In this document: positions 1 to 5,023 of the stretch, piece by piece | Layout: every line of letters starts with the position of its first letter | How positions within the stretch are numbered: the stretch's first letter is position 1 | Assembly (NCBI GenBank): GCA_964612455.1 | Contig: CAZTCB010000030.1 | Span: forward strand, 1-16,216 | Reading direction: 5' to 3' | Source of the DNA: SFEB01 sp964612455 | Lineage (GTDB): Bacteria > Bacillota > Clostridia > Christensenellales > CAG-314 | DNA: 16,216 nt | Program-made: the position numbers and the translations under genes | Notes under the pieces: model-generated | What the model was told of the DNA's origin: nothing | What the model saw: only the letters and a program-made list of their open reading frames with translations | Databases searched by the model: none

Positions 1-50
1 TGCCATAAAAAATGCACCTCCTAAAAGTGTCTAACTTTTGGGGTGCATTT
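1..50 (-). mobile_element. Probable promoter-proximal end of an IS3-family insertion sequence, cut by the window edge
   Basis: Read on the minus strand, bases 50 to 1 contain TGCACCCCAAAAGTTAGACA, then AGGAGG (22-17), then ATG GCA (6-1). This looks like the terminal repeat, ribosome binding site and first codons of a transposase OrfA leaving the window on the left. The same bases form a long stem (10-20 with 34-50, two-base bulge, loop GTCTA), so the ribosome binding site would be sequestered in read-through transcripts. From memory, similar ends occur in IS3-family (IS150-like) elements of Bacillota. Only two codons are visible, so the family call is an inference. Confidence 0.45.
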
Positions 51-72
51 CAATCTCTCTTGAGAGGGCTTT

Positions 73-136
73 TTTGAGAATTTTTAAATATGTAGTCTTG
101 GTGAAAGGGAAAACGGAAAAATTCTCGTTTTTGGGC
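73..136. repeat. 64-base structured interspersed repeat, left copy
   Basis: This stretch matches 16127-16190 in the same orientation at 62 of 64 positions. It contains a perfect 10-bp inverted repeat, GAGAATTTTT (76-85) and AAAAATTCTC (117-126). The 31-base loop is also conserved, and the repeat ends in GTTTTTGGGC. Function is unknown. See the finding on the repeat pair. Confidence 0.85.
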
Positions 137-171
137 AAAATTTTAGAGAGAACATTTTAATAAACATTAGG

Positions 172-210
172 AAAAAAGCCGTGTTGAGGGTGACCTCGGC
201 ACGGCTTTTC
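172..210. terminator. Strong rho-independent terminator, probably bidirectional
   Basis: A 16-bp stem (174-189 with 194-209, two G-U pairs) closes a GTGA tetraloop. It is preceded by A residues and followed by TTTT, so it can stop transcripts from either side. It separates the IS-like end on the left from the regulatory region of the pilin-like gene on the right. Confidence 0.75.
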
Positions 211-233
211 GTATTGTGAAAATTAAGAGAAAC

Positions 234-266
234 TTGTAGACAGGATATACATTCTGTCACCTTTTT
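234..266 (+). repeat. Left arm of a 33-base inverted repeat pair
   Basis: The reverse complement matches 482-514 with one mismatch (base 244). The arm includes a 20-base quasi-palindrome (239-258) with half-sites GACAG-AT and ATTCTGTC around a four-base centre, as expected for a site bound by a protein dimer. It is proposed as the left recombination site of an invertible segment. Confidence 0.85.
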
Positions 267-386
267 CAAGGGGTAAAATAAGTATCAAAAGGCGGAAAAA
301 GCAATAAAGGGTACTAAAAAGGAAAAACAAAAACTAAAATCTATTAAAAAGGCATCGTTAGTAGGGGAAAAACGCGGTAAAACAAA

Positions 387-418
387 AAAATTGTCGGATT
401 TTTCCGACAATTTTACTT
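387..418. terminator. Terminator hairpin inside the inverted-repeat segment
   Basis: AAAATTGTCGGA (387-398) and TCCGACAATTTT (403-414) form a 12-bp stem with a TTTT loop. A residues lie on the left and T residues on the right, so it can work in both directions. It sits just upstream of the pilin promoter and would block read-through from the left. Confidence 0.65.
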
Positions 419-435
419 TTAAGGCTTGTTTTTAC

Positions 436-464
436 TTGACTAACTCGCAAAATAGGCTTATAAT
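436..464 (+). promoter_or_regulatory. Sigma-A promoter of the pilin-like gene
   Basis: TTGACT (436-441), a 17-base spacer, then TATAAT (459-464). The predicted start is near 471, giving a leader of about 175 bases that carries the right inverted-repeat arm. A small hairpin lies at 587-605 (CGTCAC and GTGACG). This is among the best promoter matches in the window. Confidence 0.8.
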
Positions 465-481
465 TTTTCTTACAAGAGCAA

Positions 482-514
482 AAAAAGGTGACAGAATGTA
501 TATTCTGTCTACAA
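482..514 (-). repeat. Right arm of the 33-base inverted repeat pair
   Basis: This is the near-exact inverted copy of 234-266. Its core GACAGAATGTATATTCTGTC (490-509) is an 8-4-8 quasi-palindrome. It lies about 11 bases downstream of the predicted transcription start, so in the present orientation the leader RNA can fold it into a hairpin. Confidence 0.85.
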
Positions 515-645
515 AAAATTGCTTCTCGGTTTTGGCGAAAAGTCAAATATATACCGGTGAAAAAGGCTGTTAAACACGAAAAAAATCGTCACGAAAAATG
601 TGACGTTTAAAATAAAAAATATTTTTCAAAAAGGAGAAAAGAAAA

Positions 646-2064
646 ATGAAAAGGAACAACAAAAAAGGCTTTACTATCATCGAGTTGGTAGTAGTCATCG
701 CGGTTATTGCCATTTTGGCGGCGGTACTTATCCCGACGTTTAGCAGTATCATCAAGAAAGCTAACACTTCGGCAGATATCCAAGCCGTCAACACGATGAA
801 CAAGTATCTCGCAATAGAAGAAGTAACGGGAAACAAAACGATAGTCGACGTTTACGACGCACTCAAAGAAGGCGGCATGACGGCTAAAGATTATCACCCT
901 TTGGCGAGCGATACTTACTTCTTTTGGGACAGCGCGCTCAATCGTATAGTTTATACCGACGAGAGCTACAACATCATTTACCCCGAAAACTCGGGCGCCG
1001 TCAAAGCCAACGGCTGGTTTTCTCTCAGCAACACGATAAAGGGCGACAGCAACTACACCTCGACCACTGCGACTGAAAGCGTCGCAAAATCGATTTCCGT
1101 CAGCAGCGGCGAACAACTGTACCAAGCGGTGCAAGATTTACCGCAGAGCAGCGAGCAAATTAACCTTAAATCCAATGGCGAAATAAAGGCAAACTTTGAA
1201 AACTCCATCAACGAAAGCACGACCATTACCTTGACTCAAAACGTAGACATGATGGGTGCGTCGTTGTCCTTTGGCGTAGTAATGACTAACTGCAATCTGG
1301 TAATTGACGGAAATGGTTACACGATTAAAAACGTCAGCAACCTCACTAGCGGTATAGATAACGCCGAACTAAACGCCGAAGGCAAAGAAAGAAATTATTA
1401 CTCTGGCATAATTAAATACGTTGATAGCGGCGCAACCGTTACCTTTAAAAACATCAAGTTTGACAACATCATCGGCGGCAAAGACGACATAGGCTCGGCG
1501 GGCTTGTTGGTCGGCAACTCCAAAGGCGCACTTACGTTTGAAAGCGTTGAGATAACAAACTCTACCCTTTACGGCAAAAATAAACTCGGTGCGTTTGTAG
1601 GCGCTATGTATGCCGGAAAGATAAGCATAGAAGTAAAAGGCAATTGCAAACTCGACAACGTTAATATTATCTCCACCGAAGGCGAGTCGGGCATATTGTT
1701 CGGTTCCACGGACAACGGCGGAAATAACAACACTAACGTCAAGATTAGCCATTCCTTGTTTGGCGAAAACGGAGAAATAAACTTTATCACTAACTGCTCC
1801 GTAGTTTGCACCTCGACTGCGTTGATAGACATCGACATCTCCACCACCGGACTCAACAAGACGCTGGACGGCAAATACGTCGAAAAAATCGACGAAAACG
1901 GCAAATATCGCCCGACGACAGCGTTTTTAGGATTTGACGGCAAAGGCGACAAAACCTATCCGCAAGTTAGTGACGTAACTGACTTTAACCCGATTAGTAC
2001 TTACGCCGAAGCAAAAGCCGCGGGATGGATTTACAACTTTACCGAAAATAATGTTGTCAGCTAA
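646..2064 (+). CDS. Type IV pilin-like (pseudopilin) surface protein with beta-helix-like C-terminal region
   Basis: The 472-residue protein starts with a class III prepilin signal: a short basic leader, the cleavage site after Gly8, then FTIIELVVVIAVIAILAAVL with the conserved Glu at mature position 5 and a hydrophobic helix to about residue 31. A prepilin peptidase would cut before Phe9. The rest is far larger than a usual minor pilin. Roughly residues 190-390 are rich in short beta-strand repeats with Asn, Gly and Ser turns, as in right-handed beta-helices, so an adhesin or displayed binding domain is plausible. AAGGAG (631-636) lies 9 bases before the start. Codons are visibly richer in C-ending triplets (AAC, GAC, GGC) than in the neighbours. 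No pilus assembly genes are in the window. The gene is monocistronic, between the promoter at 436 and the terminator at 2105. Confidence 0.8.
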   Translation: MKRNNKKGFTIIELVVVIAVIAILAAVLIPTFSSIIKKANTSADIQAVNTMNKYLAIEEVTGNKTIVDVYDALKEGGMTAKDYHPLASDTYFFWDSALNRIVYTDESYNIIYPENSGAVKANGWFSLSNTIKGDSNYTSTTATESVAKSISVSSGEQLYQAVQDLPQSSEQINLKSNGEIKANFENSINESTTITLTQNVDMMGASLSFGVVMTNCNLVIDGNGYTIKNVSNLTSGIDNAELNAEGKERNYYSGIIKYVDSGATVTFKNIKFDNIIGGKDDIGSAGLLVGNSKGALTFESVEITNSTLYGKNKLGAFVGAMYAGKISIEVKGNCKLDNVNIISTEGESGILFGSTDNGGNNNTNVKISHSLFGENGEINFITNCSVVCTSTALIDIDISTTGLNKTLDGKYVEKIDENGKYRPTTAFLGFDGKGDKTYPQVSDVTDFNPISTYAEAKAAGWIYNFTENNVVS

Positions 2065-2104
2065 AAAAACCGACAATTTCAACCGACATTGTTGTTAACA
2101 ACGC

Positions 2105-2136
2105 TAAAAGACGCACCCGCACGGGTGCGTCTTTTA
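2105..2136. terminator. Strong terminator after the pilin-like gene
   Basis: TAAAAGACGCACCC (2105-2118) and GGGTGCGTCTTTTA (2123-2136) form a perfect 14-bp stem with a GCAC loop, 41 bases after the stop codon. It is symmetrical and could also stop transcripts arriving from the right, where mgtE is convergent. Confidence 0.85.
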
Positions 2137-2190
2137 CGGTATAAACAAAAACTCCAGATAGTCTGGGGGGGGTAAAGAAAAGGTTAACCG

Positions 2191-2219
2191 TTGAGCAAAA
2201 TTCTCTGTTTGTATATAAT
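2191..2219 (+). promoter_or_regulatory. Promoter of the decayed IS200-like element
   Basis: TTGAGC (2191-2196), a 17-base spacer and TATAAT (2214-2219) lie about 50 bases upstream of the transposase remnant. A GGAGG ribosome binding site survives at 2259-2263. Two copies of GTTGCGAC occur between promoter and ribosome binding site. Confidence 0.55.
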
Positions 2220-2269
2220 AAAAGTTGCGACCTGCCAGTTGCGACAAATAAAACAAACGGAGGATTTAT

Positions 2270-2506
2270 AAAAAAGAGATTTTCATAGGGAACAGTTTAG
2301 CACCCACGAAATGGAATTGCATGTCCCACATAGTATTTGCGCCAAAATATCGTCGCAAAGTATTTTTCGATGACAAAAGGCAGGAGATAAGAAAAATACT
2401 GCGTACGCTATGCAAACGGAAAGGCGTAGAGATGATAGAAGGGGAAGTATGTCCCGACCATATACATTTACTTCTAACAATACTACCCAAAATGATATGC
2501 AGGTGA
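2270..2506 (+). pseudogene. tnpA: IS200/IS605-family TnpA transposase remnant
   Basis: The frame reads KKEIFIGNSLAPTKWNC, then HIVFAPKYRRKVFF and CPDHIHLLL, all typical of the small Y1 HUH transposase TnpA. That enzyme makes single-strand cuts to move IS200/IS605 elements. The HUH pair (His-Ile-His) is present, but the frame stops at TGA 2504-2506 shortly after PKM. About half of the usual 130-150 residues are present, and the C-terminal part with the catalytic Tyr is missing. At the expected start just after GGAGG, the frame has TAT rather than ATG. The next in-frame ATG (2321) lies inside the conserved core. This is a dead copy squeezed between the pilin-like gene and mgtE. Confidence 0.85.
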
Positions 2507-2558
2507 ATTTGTTTTATTTGTATTGTCTACGGATGTTTAAAAAATGATTTTAACGTAC

Positions 2559-3929
2559 TTAAACAATCGTCGGGTATAGATTGCCGAGTATCAGTATCGA
2601 CAGAGAACAGTAAATAGACAGCGAAACGGCGTCTACGATTGTGGTAATAAACGGGCTTGCGACCACTGCGGGATCGAGATGACAGGCTTTCGCAAGTAGC
2701 GGAAGCACGCAACCGATAAATTTTGCTATCAATATTGTTAAAAATACAGTTGCACAAATAACAAGCGCGACGATAAAACCGTTGTCAATATAATACAGCC
2801 TATCGATTAACATGAGTTTGCAAAAGCAAGCGAGCATCAGCGTCATACCGAGTAGGATAGCTACCCTGAGTTCTTTCCATATTACCCTAAAAATGTCTTT
2901 TAAACTTATTTCGCCCAATGCAATGCTGCGTATGACAGTGACGGATGATTGACTGCCTGCATTGCCTCCCGTATCCATTATCATAGGGATACATCCGGTG
3001 AGAATAATACCGACTACAGGCAAATTTAGTGTTTCTTCGTTTGCGTTTATTATCAACCCGGTAAACGTTGCGGATATCATCAGTAGTAACAGCCATGGTA
3101 CTCGGTTTAACCAGAGACGCCAAACCGAGGTTTTTAGGTATGGGGTGTCAGAAGGGGTAATGGCAGCCATTTTTTGAATGTCTTCCGTCGCTTCGTTATC
3201 GATAACGTCGATGATATCGTCAATTGTGATTATACCGACCATGCGTTTTTCTTCGTCGATTACGGGAATGGTTAATAAATCGTATTTTTTAATGACGGAC
3301 GAGACTTCTTCGCGATCGGTATGAGTAAAAACGAAAATAACATTTGTATTCATTATAGAGTCGACGACGATATCCGGCATTGCGAGCAAGAGTTCTTTTA
3401 TTGACAAAACCCCGACCAATCGTTTCGTAGAGTCAAGGATATAACAACAATTGACGGTTTCTTTATAGTCGCCGATTTTTCGGATTCTTTCCAATGCCTG
3501 ATTAACCGTCATACCGAGTTTTAAGTCGAGGTACTCTGTGGTCATGATACTGCCCGCGCTATCCGTCGGGTAGGCTAACAGTTTGTTGATTTCCGCGCGT
3601 TTTTCTGTTTTTGCTGATTTTAATATCTTTTTTACGACGTTTGCTGGCATTGCCTCGATTATATCGACGGTATCATCGAGAAAAAGTTCTTCTATTATAC
3701 CGCTGATTTCTTTTTCGGATATCGATTCGATAATTTTTTGTTGCGATTCCGAAGAAAGGTATGAAAAAACTTCCGCAGCGTCGTCGGTTTTTAACAATCG
3801 GAAAATTTTGATTGCGTCTTGCGCGTTAATGTCATTCAACAACGTCGCTATATCGACGTTATTGGTTTCGTTAAGTATTTTCACTATCACTGAAATCTGC
3901 TTGTTGTGCAACAATTCTAAAATTTCCAT
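2559..3929 (-). CDS. mgtE: Magnesium transporter MgtE
   Basis: This is a 456-residue homodimeric Mg2+ channel of the cytoplasmic membrane. The order is typical: an acidic MgtE N domain of helical repeats (about 1-125), a CBS pair (about 135-255), then five membrane helices (about 280-456). The signature MDTGGNAGSQSS is at 338-349. Asp433 in the last helix matches the pore aspartate known to bind Mg2+ in this family. The N and CBS domains normally close the channel when cell Mg2+ is high. The start is supported by AAAGGAGG a few bases upstream. The gene stands alone, convergent with the pilin-like gene, and no terminator hairpin is visible after its stop. The length is normal and nothing is missing. 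Confidence 0.95.
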   Translation of the reverse strand: MEILELLHNKQISVIVKILNETNNVDIATLLNDINAQDAIKIFRLLKTDDAAEVFSYLSSESQQKIIESISEKEISGIIEELFLDDTVDIIEAMPANVVKKILKSAKTEKRAEINKLLAYPTDSAGSIMTTEYLDLKLGMTVNQALERIRKIGDYKETVNCCYILDSTKRLVGVLSIKELLLAMPDIVVDSIMNTNVIFVFTHTDREEVSSVIKKYDLLTIPVIDEEKRMVGIITIDDIIDVIDNEATEDIQKMAAITPSDTPYLKTSVWRLWLNRVPWLLLLMISATFTGLIINANEETLNLPVVGIILTGCIPMIMDTGGNAGSQSSVTVIRSIALGEISLKDIFRVIWKELRVAILLGMTLMLACFCKLMLIDRLYYIDNGFIVALVICATVFLTILIAKFIGCVLPLLAKACHLDPAVVASPFITTIVDAVSLSIYCSLSILILGNLYPTIV

Positions 3930-4056
3930 AAAAACCTCCTTTTTTGCGGAAGCAAAATTTTTTCGTGTTTTTGTTTTATTAATTGATTAGTTTAAGTCGA
4001 TAATTTTTTCCTCTGACCTCGTAGGTCCGAAAGGGCAAGGCCCAAAAGTAGATTTC
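3930..4056 (-). promoter_or_regulatory. mgtE leader, about 125 bases
   Basis: Between the predicted start (near 4056) and the mgtE ATG, the minus-strand RNA has two adjacent small hairpins: GGGC-CTT-GCCC, then GACCT-ACG-AGGTC. An A/U-rich stretch runs from there to the ribosome binding site. The leader may be regulatory for Mg2+, but it is too short for an M-box and I do not recognise a known riboswitch. Confidence 0.35.
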
Positions 4057-4062
4057 TTGACC

Positions 4063-4090
4063 ATTATACGCGATTTAAAATTTTTGTCAA
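4063..4090 (-). promoter_or_regulatory. mgtE promoter
   Basis: On the minus strand, TTGACA (4090-4085), a 16-base spacer and TATAAT (4068-4063) give full matches to both consensus boxes. A second GTTGAC lies 12 bases further upstream as part of a tandem 12-base repeat. Confidence 0.8.
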
Positions 4091-4199
4091 CTTTTTTGTC
4101 AACTTTTTTGAAAAGTCATTTGCGTCGAGTTTGTTACGTTGTCTAACCGCTTTTTCAAAAAATAAAAACAAAAAATTGATTTAAATATACTAAAAACAC

Positions 4200-4228
4200 T
4201 TGAAAAAGTAAAAAAAAGATAGTAGAAT
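4200..4228 (+). promoter_or_regulatory. Promoter of the structured RNA upstream of comEA
   Basis: TTGAAA (4200-4205), a 17-base spacer and TAGAAT (4223-4228). The start would be near 4235, about 16 bases before the closing stem of the RNA. It points away from the mgtE promoter. Confidence 0.6.
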
Positions 4229-4235
4229 ATCAATA

Positions 4236-4470
4236 TATAAAGATACCATTTGTTCCTGCTCGGTGCGTCAGGTTAATTGCAGTGCGTCAACCACAGTAGA
4301 AAAACGGGAACTCGCGTCTTTACGTTGTTATGTCAGGCCTCAACGCCCTAACGGGTTTAAAAACTTTTTAGTTTCGGACGGAAGGCAGAGAACGTCAGCA
4401 GAGTACCCACCTGAATGAAAGTTCAGGTTGACTACGCTATTACCAACGGCCGTAGCGGGAACTTTTTTTT
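4236..4470 (+). ncRNA. ssrS: Structured small RNA, possibly 6S RNA
   Basis: The ends pair over about 200 bases: GTTCCTGCTCGG (4252-4263) with CCGTAGCGGGAAC (4450-4462, one bulged base). Eight T residues (4463-4470) follow directly, so the closing stem can serve as terminator. A 7-bp hairpin (ACCTGAA and TTCAGGT, 4409-4428) lies on the 3' side. Smaller hairpins CCC-TAAC-GGG and AAACT-TTTT-AGTTT are in the middle. A long closing stem, a central open region and a small 3' hairpin are features of 6S RNA, which binds RNA polymerase holoenzyme. I do not see SRP RNA, RNase P or tmRNA landmarks. The family assignment rests on architecture only. The existence of a structured RNA is firmer than its name. 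Confidence 0.5.
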
Positions 4471-4477
4471 ACTTACG

Positions 4478-5023
4478 ATGAAAAACAGGATTCAAATCAT
4501 TTTTTATCTTTCGGTGGCGGCGGCTATATTTGTCGGCGTGTTATTAGCGTTCTTTTTTATCGGGGGTTCTGGCTTGTTCGGAGACGGCGCGATGTCCAAA
4601 AAAAATTTTGACTCTGATATAAACAGCAGGACAAAAACCGTATACGTGGACGGCGCGGTTTGCAATCCGGGTTGGTATCCTTGCGATGACGGTGAAACAT
4701 ACGCCGTAGTGGCGGCTAAAGCCGGCTTGCTTTCGGTTTCAGTAATAAAACAAGCCGACTTGGTGGTAGACAACGAAGTTGACTGTATTTACGTTTGTTT
4801 TAGAGAAGGCGAAATAGTATACGATACTATCAACGTAAACGGTGTGTTTTTTTCGGAGTTGTACGGGCAATACGGTATCGATGAGGACGTTGCAAATAAA
4901 ATAATTGGTTATATTGCCGAAAACGGAAAATTGAAAAGCAAAAAAGAGCTTTACGAAAAAGTTTTATCGGACGAGGAGTGGGTGAAAAACCACTACAGAA
5001 TGCACGTTGAGGTATCCGAATGA
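4478..5023 (+). CDS. comEA: ComEA-like DNA-binding competence protein
   Basis: The 181-residue protein has an N-terminal membrane anchor (about 7-30), an SLBB-like region starting at VYVDGAVCNPGWY (about residue 51), and a C-terminal helix-hairpin-helix region (INVNG, then YGIDEDVANKIIGYIAENG). ComEA binds double-stranded DNA outside the membrane and passes it to ComEC. The hairpin motif is divergent: the usual GIG is GID, and Thr-Ala after INVN is changed. The next gene overlaps by four bases (ATGA), a typical comEA-comEC coupling. I chose ATG 4478 because the earlier in-frame ATG (4415) lies inside the structured RNA. No good ribosome binding site precedes 4478, so expression may depend on read-through of the RNA terminator. 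Confidence 0.8.
   Translation: MKNRIQIIFYLSVAAAIFVGVLLAFFFIGGSGLFGDGAMSKKNFDSDINSRTKTVYVDGAVCNPGWYPCDDGETYAVVAAKAGLLSVSVIKQADLVVDNEVDCIYVCFREGEIVYDTINVNGVFFSELYGQYGIDEDVANKIIGYIAENGKLKSKKELYEKVLSDEEWVKNHYRMHVEVSE

Larger units (their letters stand above)
234..514. other. Candidate invertible promoter segment (phase-variation switch)
   Basis: Two 33-base inverted repeats (234-266, 482-514) enclose 215 bases. The interior holds a bidirectional terminator hairpin (387-414) and a near-consensus promoter (436-464) pointing right at the pilin-like gene. Inversion would turn the promoter toward the left. The terminator would then lie upstream of the pilin gene with no promoter after it. The size and order resemble known promoter invertons. 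No recombinase gene is in the window, and only one orientation is visible, so inversion is an inference. Confidence 0.5.

Noticed and set aside
84..269. Leftward small frame over the 64-base repeat
   Set aside because: The frame is partly shared with the right copy, but the two substitutions are not at silent sites in a consistent frame. It also crosses a strong terminator and an inverted-repeat arm.
391..573. Small open frame across the right inverted-repeat arm
   Set aside because: It runs over a terminator, a promoter and a palindrome, has no ribosome binding site, and its composition follows those elements rather than a protein.
2091..2102. Perfect palindrome GTTGTTAACAAC
   Set aside because: It is short and A/T-rich and lies between a stop codon and a terminator, with no second copy seen. 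Chance is enough to explain it.
3990..4056. mgtE leader as an M-box or guanidine-II riboswitch
   Set aside because: It is too short and lacks M-box landmarks. One hairpin has an ACG loop, but the ACGR loop closed by C-G, as required in paired guanidine-II hairpins, is not formed.
4415..4477. Upstream in-frame extension of comEA
   Set aside because: The bases form the 3' hairpin, the closing stem and the U tract of the structured RNA. The family start with the membrane anchor begins at 4478.
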